Assembly (NCBI GenBank): GCA_963921935.1
Contig: OY998185.1
Location: 2,272,001 to 2,336,000, forward strand
From: Galeruca laticollis
Lineage: Eukaryota > Arthropoda > Insecta > Coleoptera > Chrysomelidae
Reading direction: 5' to 3'
DNA length: 64,000 bases
Under the pieces are notes generated by a model. It worked only from the letters and a program-made list of their open reading frames with translations, was not told the DNA's origin and did not search any database. Within the stretch, counting starts at the first letter, position 1, and every line of letters begins with the position of its first letter. Both the position numbers and the translations under genes were made by a program. This document shows positions 1 through 11,135 of the stretch, piece after piece.

Positions 1-265
1 TCATTCTTTAGATATAGGTGCCCTTTTTTCTAGATAATTCTAGATTACGGCTTACACAAAAACAATCGCCTTCTCTGGAATTATGTAGATAAGACTGGAA
101 TGGTCTAGATGAGAATACTCACAAAAATTATGGTAAACAGCTCAAAGAACTCCCGGCGCATTCGCCAAAATATTAACTTTCATACATGGCTTAGAAAGAG
201 TCGGATTCAGGGACTACACCGCTATTTCGTAAAAAAACGTTCATAAATGAAATGGGTCCAAGTAA
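1..265. other. AT-rich sequence without recognisable gene
   Basis: I see no open frame with a recognisable family here. It lies upstream of the first LINE coding remnant and may be that element's 5' part or older flank. TCTAGA-type words recur (for example near 31, 40 and 105), but I could not attach a function to them. Confidence 0.4.
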
Positions 266-1510
266 GTGGTACTCTTTCCTAGTCTAAGCTCTGCAGTATA
301 TTACAGAGCAATATATTTGGCCCAAACTAGCTATAAAGTGTACAGAAAAATAATAGAAAAAAGATTGAGAGAATATGTAGAACCAAAATTAGGAGAACGG
401 GAAGCTTTTAGACCTGAAAGACAATCAAATGATAATATCTATATACTAAGGAATATAATCGAAAGAAAAATAGAAGAGAGAGAAGAAATGTACCTTACAT
501 TTATAGATCTAAAAGCGGCCTTTGATACCGTAGATAGAAGAGAAGTATGGAGAGACAGTTTAAGCCCATTACTGTTTATAATAATCATGGATAAGATTGT
601 GAAACGAATAAAAGAAAAATATGAGCAGCTGAATACTATAATTGGACACAGAAATTTAAAACCAATCAAAATGAGTAGTCGACTATATGCAGATGATGTG
701 GTTTTAGTGGCGAATACAAAGAACAAAATGCAAAAACTAGTGAGTATTTGAACTAAAGAAGTAGAGAACATGAATATGGAGGTGAACATAAATAAAACCA
801 AATGATGATAATAAATGAAAAACAACCAGGCAATCAAAATATTAAAGAGATTAAATGCAAACACCAGACGCTAGAAAGAGTAACAACATTTGAATATTTA
901 GGAAGTATAGTAACAGAAGATGGAAAAGTAGATGCAGAAATAACAAACAGAGCAAATAAATCAACAAAAATATACTACTCTCTAAATAAAACAATTCTTG
1001 GACATAAAGATATAGACTTAGAAGTAAAAATTAAAATTCATAATAGGATAACAGTTCCTACAATAATATATGCAAGTGAAAATTGGACTGTGCGAGAAAA
1101 TGACTAAACTAAAATAAATGCCATAGAAATGAAGCATCTAAGAAGAATTGCAGGGAAAACTAAATGGGATAGGATTAGAAACGACGTCATTAGAGAGAGA
1201 ACTAAACTAAACAGTAACCAATAACTGGTAAAATAAAAAAGAGACAACTTAGCTGGTATGGTCATATGGTAAGAATGGAACCAAATAGATTACCTAGGAA
1301 AATAATGGAGATTGAAAAACCGATTAAAAAACAAAGGGGTAGGCCTAGAAGAAAACGGTTAGACCAAATACAAGAGATAGGTTTAGAAAGAGGAAAGACC
1401 ATAGCAGAAATGAAAAATCTAGCAAGAGACAGAAAGACATGGAAGAAATGGGTACAGGTCACGGAATCCACATCCTACGCCTGAAAGGGCAAAAGGATTT
1501 AGAAAAGAAG
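266..1510 (+). pseudogene. RTE-like non-LTR retrotransposon, reverse transcriptase remnant
   Basis: Two broken frames carry the palm and the C-terminus of a LINE reverse transcriptase. About 310-550 reads YRKIIEKRLREYVEPKLG, with FIDLKAAFDTV as the first catalytic-Asp block. RLYADDVVLVANT near 680-720 is the (F/Y)ADD box. The following frame holds TTFEYLGSIVTEDGKVDAEI and later YASENWTVREND. The C-terminus near 1260-1480 has the basic GRPRRKRLDQI block typical of the tail of RTE/BovB-like ORFs. The segment between AAFDTVDRREVW and DSLSPLLF is missing, so RT blocks between the first Asp and the PQG region are deleted. Endonuclease is absent, so the copy is 5'-truncated or deleted. It ends in a GAA-rich tail (about 1498-1520), as short-repeat LINE tails do. 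Clade is inferred from these motifs only; a CR1-like origin is possible. It is not functional. Confidence 0.8.
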
Positions 1511-1667
1511 AAGAAGAAATCTCAGATTCATATCACATCTCATCGAATATTACTCAAAGTAATACATCTAATAAATCTATCATGGCTGAACCTAGAAAAG
1601 TAGATTTAGATCAAAAATGGTCTAGTCTTTATCATATCACTCACAAGCAGATGAATCTAGTAATATT
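1511..1667 (+). other. Probable 5' pol flank of BEL-A
   Basis: This short stretch separates the GAA tail of the first LINE from the poly(T) of a minus-strand R1 fragment. One frame reads SSNITQSNTSNKSIMAE; another runs QADESSN into the R1 insertion and appears to resume as NQDNLSQLGESNEKDS after it. I read it as low-conservation BEL-A gag/pol linker interrupted by the R1 copy. This is inferred from position more than from motifs. Confidence 0.35.
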
Positions 1668-2747
1668 TTTTTTTCTCGAGGAGAGGAAATCTTACATTAG
1701 ACCCCGGTCTTTCCGGATTCCTACCGACTAAAACCTGTCCTCTCTCGTATCTCCCACTGGAACTGCTCACGCATTACTTAGGTGGGAGTGCATCTGCCTG
1801 CTCTTTGTCTCTCTCTATCATCCTTTTCTTTATTCTCTATAATGAGCTTTATTATTTTGTATGCACTCCTCCACCCTTCCTGCCCTGATGTCAGGGATAC
1901 CATCATACTATCCACTCCAAATGGTACACCCGTGTCATTTTGGTAACTTTGACGTGTTACTTCCCATCGTACACATGCAAACAGGGTGTGTTGCACGTCA
2001 TCTTGTTCTTCACAGGCAATCTTCAGATTCCGCAATCATGCGGCCAAATAGGTATTTTCTGAAGCTGCTATGTCCACTCAGCGCCTGTGTTGTGAAGTAA
2101 TCGACCTCTCCATATGGCCTGTTAATCCAATCTTGTATATTTGGTATCAACCGGTGAGTCCATCTACCATATTTCCCATTTAATCATTTCCTTTGCCAAC
2201 GTGCCATGAGATTCGATCTGGCGATAGATCCATCTACTCCTCTGTATTTTTCATTATTTTCTTGTATAAGAGGTTCAATAGGAGGATCCTCAGCTATTGC
2301 TCCAACTGCCTCTGTTAATATAGTACGATACGCTGGGCATATCCTAATGCACATTTTGCGTTGGATACTAGTGAGTTTGTATATAACTTTCTGGTTGCTT
2401 GTAACTGTATGCCAGGCAAGAGCAGCATAAAGCATTTGGGATTGGGCCACACTCAAGAGTAACCTTTTTTGGATGCATTTGGTCCTTTTAAGTTAGGCAT
2501 AAGTCCAGATAGAGCCGCCACTGTTTTTTCCACTTTATGGGCAACTTTGTGTACATGTTCGACGAATCTTAGCTTTGTATCCAACCAAACTCCCAGGTAC
2601 TTGATTGCTCTCTTGGGTTTTACAGTAACACCCTGCAGATCAAATTCAATCGTGCCAATTTTCCTTTTGGTCGTATGCAGAGCAGCTTCTGTTTTTTCGG
2701 GTGCCAGTTGAAGACCATTATCCTCCAGCCAGTTGAATATGCGATGG
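1668..2747 (-). pseudogene. R1-clade LINE, 3' fragment inserted in BEL-A
   Basis: Read on the minus strand from about 2740 down. The frame starts with thumb-like sequence (WLEDNGLQLAPEKTEAAL, then AIKYLGVWLDTKLRF). It continues with KLTSIQRKMCIRICPAYRTI near 2300-2400, where the AYRT block is characteristic of R1-type ORF2. It ends with a CX-rich tail, DVQHTLFACVRWEVTRQSYQ (about 1930-2015). The plus-strand T9 run at about 1668-1676 would be its poly(A) end. It lacks the catalytic palm, so it is a 5'-truncated dead copy. A frameshift near 2450 separates the two halves. It does not lie in rDNA, so it is not a canonical 28S-targeted R1 copy. Confidence 0.8.
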
Positions 2748-3278
2748 TCTCAATCAAGACAATCTATCTCAATTGGGTGAATCAAACGAAAAAGATTCAC
2801 ACCAAATCTTATCAAATATAAATCATGTATCTCAAACGTAGAAGAATTTAACTCTCATCAATTTCTATCATTGTGCTCAACAACATCTCTAGATAATCTA
2901 TTCTACTCAGGAAGAGCTCCAGACATCATATCGTATCTGAAGATGAAATTCTAGCCGAAGAAACGATTGTTTGAACCACAAAAATGCTACCGTCGGGTAG
3001 ATATCAAGTAGATCTTTCCTTCGAACCTCAAACCTATAAAAAGTTAGGTGACTCATGTTTGAAAGAAAAACATAGATTTTTCTCTGTAGAAAAGAAACTT
3101 CAACGAGATCCAGCATTATTTGAAAATTATAAAAAATTCGTAGATGAATATTTGTCTCTTAACCATTGGCGTATCATACCCTTGTCTCTTACCAATGAAA
3201 ATAATCAAAATATATATTTTGTACCTCATCTAGCTGTTATTCGTGAAATCAGCATATCTACCAAATTAAGAGTTGTTT
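2748..3278 (+). pseudogene. BEL/Pao element BEL-A: pol, start of reverse transcriptase
   Basis: The readable frame begins in linker sequence (SEDEILAEETIV), then SGRYQVDLSF. It continues through KEKHRFFSVEKKLQRDPALF and KKFVDEYLSLNHWRIIPLSL to FVPHLAVIREISISTKLRVV. This is the order of the N-terminal RT region in BEL/Pao Pol (ser-Gly-Arg-Tyr block, R(F)xSLExKLxxD, HxAVI(R/K)E, KLRVV). Stops and a frame change near 2920-2980 show decay. The frame is cut at 3278 by an I-type LINE and resumes at 5515 at the next residue of the same conserved block, so both pieces are one gene. Gag and protease are not recognisable upstream. Confidence 0.85.
3271..3278. repeat. Target-site duplication of I-type LINE (left copy)
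   Basis: AGTTGTTT lies directly before the LINE and recurs at 5507-5514 directly after its A-rich tail. Both copies fall in the same conserved codons of BEL-A RT. Confidence 0.9.
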
Positions 3279-5275
3279 CTCAACCAATTATTTGCAGAAC
3301 AATCAGCCTTCCGGTCGAATAGATCTACATTAGATAACATTATAGATTTAGAAAGTCAAATAAATGAAGCTTTTGTTAATAAACAGAAATGTGTGGCATT
3401 GTCTGTTGACCTCAGTAAGGCTTTTGATACTGCATGGCATCATCAAATTTTATTAAAACTGCAAAACTGGAACTATCAAGGCAATATTTTAGCTTTTCTC
3501 CAAAACTTTCTGAGAAATCGACTTTTGCAAGTAAGAAGCAATGGTACATTATCCAGCATCAAACAACAACTCAATGGAACCCCACAAGGGTCAATATTGA
3601 GTCCCACACTATTTCTAATTGCGATTAACGACATACTCAAAATAATTCACAAACCGGTCCAAGCTAGGCTATTTGCCGACGACTTAATTATATTTATGAA
3701 AGGAAAAAATTTAGACAGCGTAACCACCATACTACAAAATCAAATAAAGGAGTTAGAGAAATGAACTAAAGCCAATGGCTTCAAATTTTCATCTGAAAAA
3801 ACAGAATGCATAGTATTCTCCAAAAAAATATACACAATTACAACCAAAACTCACTATACATGACGGAACTATTCAATGTAAAGAACAAATAAATTTCTTG
3901 GGATTAATTTTCGATCAAAAATTAAATTGGAAAGCTCACATTGAACAACTTCTATCATGTCAGTCAGGTTTAAATCTCCTAAAGTGTCTAGCCAACAAAC
4001 ACTAGGGAACGGATGGAAAAACACTGATGATTGTATATCGAGCATTAGTTAGGACAAAAATAGACTATGGTTGCATATACGCTTCAGCAAAACAGTCAAT
4101 CTTTTGGCCTCTTGATGTTATCCATAATCAGGCACTCAGAATAATACTAGGAGCATTTCGCAGCACTCCCGTAAATAGTTTAAATTGCGAAGCAGGAGAA
4201 GCAAGTCTAAGTGATAGAAGGCAGATTCGGAGCCTATCATACGCAGCAAAAATATCCAGCAACACCCAACACCCAACGTATAAGAATACCATATCAGACA
4301 AATATCCTTCCTGCTTCCAAAGTAAATACTGGAACCCTCCTTTCTATGGAAGAATTCGCAGATATTTAAAAACCCACAACTATGTTTCGTTCCCATTAAC
4401 CTTTCCAAATAGAGTCTCTCAAACCGACATTCACCCTTGGGCACGTGTCCCTCCTAAAATCAATACTAACTTAACCGATCTCAATAAACATGACTATAAT
4501 ATTCATACTATACATCAAAAATTTAAAGAAATCACAAGCAAATATCATGGGTACACAGAGATATATACAGATGCATCTAAAAAAGGGGAAAATGTTGGAG
4601 CAGCCATTGTAACAAATACTAACTCTGAAACATTCAAACTACCAGGCACATACACAATCCTTTCTGGAAAACTATATGCGATATACAAAGCAGTAGAACA
4701 TGCCAAACATCAGCAAGATAAAAACTTAATCATTTTGACAGTCTCATTGAAAATTATTAGGAAGACTTTACGAAAGACATCCAATAGTTAATTTAATAAG
4801 AAAAGAGTTAGAACAATTGTACAACCATAACCAAGACATCAGATTCATTTGGATTCCATCGCATGTGGGAATCAAAGGAAATGAGGAAGCAGACGAGAAA
4901 GCACAAGTGGCAACTTATCAAAACTGTCTTGCTTGTAACCTATCGACATCAACTGATTTGAAATCACACTTCAAGGACAAAATCATAAAACGCTGGAACA
5001 CTTTTTGGCAAGAATCCGAATCTAAATTAAAACACTTAAAACCTAACTTCGGACCTTGGCATATATACTTAATAACAAGGGAGGATCCTCCGTTTTGCAA
5101 TTTCTGTGATGAAGATATCAGTGTACATCACCTACTAATCGATTGGCCTATGTATGATCTACTACGAAAGACCTTCAAGATCTCACGAAATATTAAGGAA
5201 ATCTTAGGAAATGCCTCAGATCCATCCAGTGTTATAGCTTTTCTGAAAAGTGCAAATATGTTTCATAAGATATAA
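3279..5275 (+). pseudogene. ORF2 of I-type LINE: RT, RNase H, CCHC-like tail
   Basis: RT blocks are visible in order: FRSNRSTLDNII, LSVDLSKAFDTAWH (first Asp), GTPQGSILSP, RLFADDLIIF (catalytic DD), then INFLGLIFDQKLNW. After 4027 comes MIVYRALVRTKIDYG with NQALRIILGAFRSTP, typical of the I/Jockey thumb and connection. RNase H follows: YTEIYTDASKKGENVGAAIV near 4560-4620 (first Asp) and IRFIWIPSHVGIKGNEEAD near 4840-4900 (last catalytic block). The C-terminal PPFCNFCDEDISVHHLL near 5090-5140 is a CCHC-type knuckle. A stop at about 3762, a frame change near 3826, a stop near 4003 and another frame change near 4790 make it non-coding. The endonuclease is missing through 5' truncation. Confidence 0.88.
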
Positions 5276-5506
5276 CCATTCTACCGTCACACAGTATACC
5301 TCAACTAAACGTTAATACCGCACTGAGACACCTGTTTTCTGTTGTTTATTCTATTAATTATGAATTATGTACCATATACCGCTAATGTATTTTTATATGT
5401 TTCAATATCTACCATGTAACTGTTAATTTATTTTGTATTAAGAAATGTGTGTACTATGTAAACCGCTAATGATCTTGTAGGTCGATGCGGATAAATAAAA
5501 AAAAAA
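3279..5506 (+). mobile_element. I-clade (I/Nimb-like) LINE, 5'-truncated, inserted in BEL-A
   Basis: The element is bounded by the 8-bp duplication AGTTGTTT (3271-3278 and 5507-5514). It starts abruptly inside RT coding sequence, the usual sign of 5' truncation during target-primed reverse transcription, and ends in an A-rich tail (about 5491-5506). The order RT, RNase H, CCHC-like C-terminus places it in the I/Jockey-related LINEs with RNase H. About 220 bases of 3' UTR follow the last coding frame. The insertion lies between two adjacent conserved residues of BEL-A RT, so it is younger than BEL-A. Confidence 0.9.
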
Positions 5507-5514
5507 AGTTGTTT
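5507..5514. repeat. Target-site duplication of I-type LINE (right copy)
   Basis: Second copy of AGTTGTTT, immediately after the A-rich LINE tail; BEL-A coding resumes here. Confidence 0.9.
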
Positions 5515-6966
5515 TTGATTTTTCATGTAAAACTACTTCATCTGTGTCATTAAATGTGCATCCAGAAGTATTTGACATTATGGGTTGTTTCGGATCTTTT
5601 AAATATGTTCTCACAGCTGATATTGAAAAAATGTATCGCAAATTCAAATCAACCCAACTCACAATTTCTTACAAAATCTCTTGTGAAGAAATTCTTCTTC
5701 TGAATCTTTATCATGCATCGAATTAACTTGTGTTTCTTTTGGATTGAAAAATGCTACCTTCCTAGCTTTTGTGTCTTGAAGGACATAGCACGGAGTAACA
5801 GTAATTAAACCTTGGCCTCAGATTGATTACTCTATCAAACATATGTGGATGATGTGTTATCAGGTGTAAATTCTATTTCGGATCTAGAACTCCTCTACTC
5901 ACAGCTCACTTCAATATTAAAATCTTCAGGGTTCAATTTGCATAAATTTTGTTCAAATACTCCTCATTTAAATCTTCCATCTAAATCTCAAATCAAAGAT
6001 ATGAATTTCGATGATATTCCTTACAAACGTTTATAACTCAATTGGACTCCTATTTCAAATCACAGCTCCACCAGATTTAAATTTGCCAACAATTAAAAAA
6101 AGAAATATCTTATCTACAATATATTCATGTTATGATCGTTTAGGATTAGTCAATCCAATAAAAGAACTGTCTGAGTTCATCCAATAATCCAATCCAATTC
6201 TGTCACAATATCCAACAAAAAAAATCTAAAAATTCCCTGATATCAACTTTTAAACAAAGAAATAAAAATATATAGAGAGCTTCATGCCTTTGCTGATTCA
6301 AGTTCAGTAGCGTATGGTGCAAATGTCTATTTCAGATCGATCTATACAGACAATTCTGTACATTGTTCTTTAGTAGCTGCAAAATCTCGAGTAGCTCCCA
6401 TCCGTCGAATTCTAACAGTCCCAAAATTGGAATAATGTGTCATGGTGTTATTATCAAATTTAGTTATCCGAATTCTTCAAATATTTAAAAACAAAATCCA
6501 ATTTTCATCTATTAATCTTTGGTTCATTCACAAATCGCTTTATCATGGATTAAATGCAATCTTTCCAAGTATCTTTTTCTCAAATCGAGTATCTCAAATC
6601 CATGCAAAAACTAAAAATTTCCAGTGGCGTCACATTAGATCTGTACATAACCACGCAGATATCTTATCTCGAGGAAATTTAAATGAAAAAAACCAGGTTT
6701 TTTGTTTTAATGGTGCAAAAATATTTTTTAATTCTACTATAAATTTGGATCAACTTGACACCTTTTCGTTTGTTAATTCGTTACCAGATACTAAGAAAAC
6801 ATCTTTGTCGTTCTTCAAGAAGAATATTTTTGGTCAATTATATTTAATTTCCATCTTTTCTGAAGCTACAAAGAGTAGTAGCTTACATTCTAAGATTCAT
6901 GAAAAATGTCAAATTTATAGAAAGTTACAAAAACAACCTACCGTCAGAAAAATGTTAGTACGTTAG
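5515..6966 (+). pseudogene. BEL-A pol: RT palm, thumb and RNase H (degenerate)
   Basis: The frame resumes with FDFSCKTTSSVSLNVHPEVF and FKYVLTADIEKMYRKF; ADIEKMY is the BEL/Pao catalytic-Asp block. TYVDDVLSGVNSISDLELLY at about 5835-5900 carries the YVDD box used by BEL elements. Between them the region up to 5830 is scrambled by frameshifts. RNase H traces follow (SFMPLLIQVQ, then KSRVAPIRRI in another frame near 6385), then KNFQWRHIRSVHNHADILSRG near 6610-6680, the conserved WRH(V/I)xSxxNxAD block at the end of RNase H. Many stops and shifts show it is older and more decayed than BEL-B. Confidence 0.85.
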
Positions 6967-7842
6967 TAAATTCGCAGAAAATCAATCTCCTCGAGAATTG
7001 AGCAAAGCTCATAATTTAATTCATAAAAATATACAATCGCAATACTTTTCAAATTAAATTCAACTTATGAAAAATCAAAAAACTTTAGAACACAAACAGT
7101 TACTGTCGTTAAAGCCATTCTTAGATCAAGATGGACTTTTAAGGGTGGGTGGTGGGTTGTTTCATGCACCCATACCTTATTCTCAAAAACATCCACTACT
7201 TCTACCTAAATGTCATAGCATCAAATTTTAGGCTACGTTATTGGCCATTGAATGGTTTGCGTGAAGTAAAACGCATTCTTTCTAAATGCATCACTTGTCA
7301 TCGGTTCAATGCTCAATCAGCTGAGCAAATTATGGCATATTTACCTTCGAATCTAACTTCCATTGCCAGGCCTTTCCAAAAAGTCGGAATTGATTTCACA
7401 TTAAGTCTTCACCTATCACAAAATGTTATCTATCTTTGTTTGTATGCATGGTAACTAAAGCAGTCCATCTCGAATTAGTGTCAGATCTATCCAACAAACC
7501 AGTTTAGCAACCCTAAAACGTTTTATAGCTCGTCGAGGATGTCCCTCAGTTATATACAGTGATAAAGCAACCAATTTCCTAGGAGCCAAAAATGAGCTAA
7601 AAGAAGTTCATGATTTCCAGTCTATCCAAGCAAATCTCAACTCCATCAAAGATTATCTTTCAGCTACCAAATATCAGAGGAAAAATATCCCACCTCGTGC
7701 TCCTCACTGGATATCCCACCTCGTGCTCCTCACTGGGGTGGGTGCCAAGTACCATTTAGTCCGCCTTGTAGGCCATTCAACTTTAACGTTCAAGCAATTG
7801 TCAACTATCTGCGCTCAAATCGAAGCAATATTGAATTCACGT
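6967..7842 (+). pseudogene. BEL-A pol: integrase, cut at 7842
   Basis: Readable integrase landmarks are RLRYWPLNGLREVKRIL, KCITCHRFNAQSAEQIM (the CxxC zinc half) and ARPFQKVGIDFTLSL (first catalytic Asp in GIDF). Next is VTKAVHLELVSDLS in another frame and then PHW-type traces near 7700-7750. The GTGCTCCTCACTGG words at about 7697 and 7722 are a local tandem duplication. The gene reaches the conserved block ending IEAILNSRP at about 7842 and is then interrupted by the 20-kb insertion. Its continuation is at 28174. Confidence 0.85.
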
Positions 7843-7855
7843 CCCAGGCAACACA
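7843..7855 (+). repeat. Left terminal inverted repeat of the 20.3-kb insertion
   Basis: CCCAGGCAACACA; its partner at 28161-28173 differs at one position (C to T). Confidence 0.75.
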
Positions 7856-9672
7856 AAGAGGTCCTAAAGATATCCCCGCAATTTCTTTTTAAGAAATTGT
7901 GACAACTTTTGTTATCTCTCTGAAAGGTTGTTGAGAGCTCTATATCTCCTCCAAATGTCCGCTGCCGGGATATTCTCAGCGATACCTCAGAGATACCTCA
8001 CGTGGAAATTCCCGAACAATACACCCTGGCGTGTTCTCTGTGACATCTTGTTACTATTACTTTGGGAAATTCTCATTTATTGCTCATATCGACGTCTCTG
8101 TGAGCTCGTTGCGTGATCATCGCAGGCAGTGCCTCCGGCGAGTTCTGTAGGAAATTCGCATATATAGCCTTTTGTGAGATCCATGAGAGGTCACTTTGCG
8201 ACATTCTCATGCAATGCTTTTGGCGTGGTCTTCAAGAGTTCGCATTGAGAGTAATGCATGATATTCTATATTGAAAAAGGAAACTTTTAAGTTGGAAAAA
8301 ATAATTTCAGAATTAGAAAAAAAGCTACTATTTGTAATATCTTATGGAAAACAACTACTTCCCCGTTACTATGGCATATGCTGGACAGCGACATTTGATA
8401 TTGTGAATCTCTAATTTTGCACCTGAAAATCTGCATTTTACTTCAGATATTCGATTGAAAAACTTTTTCAATGAAGACAACAAAAAGTTGAATGTGAATG
8501 CAAATGAACACCATCAGATTTGTTCAGGTTAAAAGCGAGATTTCACAATATCCTCAATGCACAGTGTGTGCCGGTGTGGCAAGGAATTAGTTATTTTCTA
8601 TAAGATATTATAAAAACTAACTTTAATGTTTCGCTGCAGATTGTTTTCTAATCGTCAAAAAAATATTTTTCCATTTTATTGAGAATGCTTTCTTTTTCAA
8701 CATGTAAAACTTACCAGGAGGTACGATAGTAACTAAAGTTTACCTTTTAATTACAGCGATGATTCATATCTGCTCTTATAATTCAAACTTTGAAAAAGTG
8801 AAAAAATTATCATATACATCCCGCAGATTTGAGAGCTCATGGGAGAAACTGAATATCAAGATCAGAATACTATATTATTATGACCACAAGAGAGGATGAA
8901 TATTGAAACAACCAATGAACTAATTTAAGTTTATTTTATCACCTTCGGTGTAGACCTGAAAGCAAATGGTAAAGCATAATATTCGTTATATTAATACAAA
9001 AATTTATATTTCATTGCTCTTTGGATATCCCACAAAGTGTTTGTTGAAAATAAGAAGTGTTTTTCCTCACTTATATTCACTTTAATATTACTATTTTCTC
9101 TGTTCCAATAAAACACTTTACACACCAACGCATACTTATAATAACAAAAATCACAACAACTTTGTATAGCTATGCTTTTTATATAAAGAAACATTTTGAT
9201 TTGGCGTACTGGATATCCCGGATACCATAATTCAATCATGACTTCTGGAACCTTTGACACGATAATCATTGTAAGCACAGTTTTAACAAGCACCAAAACA
9301 AATTTTCCATTACCGTGACACGAGTTTTGTTAACTATGTCATTATCTTTAGAAGAAGACCAATACTTAATTGTCCTATGTATAATCCTACTTGTGTAGCC
9401 ATGCTTAATCAAAAAGTTTTGAATATAAGGATATAGATTCAAAGGTAGCTTTTGTTTGACAAACTGAGCACTAACAGACGGTTGGTTCTAGTAAGTAATC
9501 CTAACGCAACTAGTATTCAGGTAGGTTAATGCCATAAAACAACATAGTTTTAATCTTTCCCAGAAACATTGCTAGTAAAATACGGTGGCAAGGTATTAAA
9601 ACATCGGTTTGTGTGTGGTAAAACTGTGCTCATATCAGGTATAACTGTGGAATCTATTGAATATGTGCTTTA
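7856..9672. other. Left subterminal region of the 20.3-kb insertion; no gene
   Basis: The first 430 bases are rich in short words such as GAAATTC, GAGCTC, GAGTTC, GAGATCC and AGAGGTC, which recur in inverted orientation near the right end (27810-28160). This is the kind of subterminal repeat that transposases bind, but binding is only an inference. From about 8280 to 9672 the DNA is AT-rich with no family I recognise. A minus-strand open frame at 8991-9296 has no motif and looks accidental. Confidence 0.5.
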
Positions 9673-9677
9673 GTAAT
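9673..9677. repeat. Target-site duplication of BEL-B (partner 18356-18360)
   Basis: GTAAT precedes the left LTR and follows the right LTR. A 5-bp duplication is usual for BEL/Pao integrases. Confidence 0.85.
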
Positions 9678-9955
9678 TGTAGAAATTCACAAAATTCCTA
9701 GAATAGTTCGAATATCAACCCTGCCCAATCGTCGATCTTCGTTAATTCTCGTAAGCCTGCTATGCCTTATTTACGGGCAGTTCGCGCTCATCTCATTCTC
9801 ATTCTTCAACAATCAGCGACCTTAACAGACGAAAAAGGTTTAGTGTACAGTTCTTCCAAATTTACACCCGATAAAATGGGTATTTGGCAAACTAAAAATT
9901 TAGTGAAAAGTAACCATCCTAAATTCAGTGCTATTTGAACTGTGAGTACATTATT

Positions 9956-11135
9956 TATTGAAGTGAAACTTTTTATGGGACACTAGCGTTTTGTCATGAG
10001 AGTTAACTCGTCGAGCTAACAAAACTGTTAAACTCCTTGTGAGAGAGGCGGAAAAAATTAACGAAGATCCGCACAAAGAGGAGACGCCGAGAATAGTCGC
10101 AGGGCATTGTTTATTGATGGCCATCACGTTATTCCGTTTATCAATCCCCACTTCGCTGCGCGAACGATAAAGTGAGAACGCATTCGGGGGGAAAAGGATA
10201 CCAAAAGCGCTTAATAATTTCTGCCGATATTGGTATAATCCAGTGCGAAATTAATATAGAAATTGTTTACCTTTAAAATTAAGGCGATAAAAACTAGGAA
10301 ATTTCTTTGCATTGTGTATTTATTTGTATTATTTTGAAAAAAATATGTAATAAAACGTAACAAGAGTATTGAAATATATTGAAAAAGGAAATAAACAGGT
10401 ATACTTGTCCGTACAGATAAGTTCTGTACTCATTAAAGTTTAAGCATAAACTGTGTTATCTCCTACTTTCCGCATTGAGACCAACGCGCATCGTGGGCGT
10501 GTCCACTTTCAAACTTTCAGCTATATTTGCTAACCTGTACGTAGAAGAGCAAGTAAGTCTCAGTTCATCAGAGAAAGTCGTTGTAACTAGTGTTACTTTA
10601 TTTATGGAAATATTTTTTTTGAAGTGAAAGTTTTGGTTAGGAGGTAATCTCGTAAAGGCTAACAAGTTTTGTGAAGCTCTAATTATCATTTACATTTAAA
10701 CTAAGTGAGAGAAACGTAACGCTGTTCTCCCCTTCTGTCATCACTCGACTCGATTTAAAATCAAACGAAATAGCTCAGTTGGTTAGCGCGTCGTGCTAAT
10801 AACGCGAAAAACGCGGGTTCGATACCCCCATGGGCGGCCAGAACTTTTCTTAGGTATTAAAAAGGAAGAATACGTAATATGCATTCAAATTTCTTAAAAA
10901 AGAATATTTACTTTTGTTTGTCTTTTATTGTAAATAGTTTTTTATAGTCTATCCGAAAAATTATTGTTTTTATTTTGGGAATAATTTTTGTTTTAATTTT
11001 ATTAAATTATAGTTTTTTATGTTGTTGATATTTATGAATTCTCTTTGTACACTCATTGGTGGTTTTTGCGTCATAAAACATAAAAAGTTTCACTTCTGAC
11101 GCTGTTAGTTTTCGACTGACGCATAAATCTTGTTG
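9956..11135. mobile_element. Unclassified 1.2-kb insertion in the left LTR of BEL-B
   Basis: Defined by comparison with the uninterrupted right LTR. It starts near GAAGTGAAACTTTTTATG. The reverse complement of those 18 bases lies near 11080-11097, so the ends are inverted repeats, but the right end carries about 37 more bases before the junction. TTG flanks both sides and may be a 3-bp target duplication. A second diverged copy of the terminal motif (GAAGTGAAAGTTTTGG) lies at 10619, and a tRNA-Ile-like sequence at 10765-10841. No protein is recognisable. A non-autonomous DNA element or a composite of two short elements fits best. Confidence 0.6.
10765..10841 (+). pseudogene. tRNA-Ile(AAU)-like sequence, acceptor stem broken
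   Basis: TAGCTCAGTTGGTTAGCGC is a D-arm with a good A box. CGTGCTAATAACGCG is an anticodon arm with loop CTAATAA, giving AAU. GCGGGTTCGATACCCCC is a T-arm with a B box. The 3' side ATGGGCGGCCA matches the usual tRNA-Ile end with a GG insertion, but the 5' side AACGAAA cannot pair with it. It is therefore a pseudogene or the tRNA-derived head of a short retroelement; I see no SINE body repeated elsewhere in the window. Confidence 0.75.

Noticed and set aside
1668..2747. rDNA-specific R1 insertion
   Set aside because: The flanks are BEL-A sequence, not 28S rRNA; no rRNA sequence occurs in the window.
8991..9296. Minus-strand open frame of 101 codons
   Set aside because: No family motif, low-complexity composition, and AT-rich surroundings; such lengths occur by chance here.
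10765..10841. Functional tRNA-Ile gene
   Set aside because: The 5' acceptor strand cannot pair with the 3' strand, and two bases are inserted near the 3' end.
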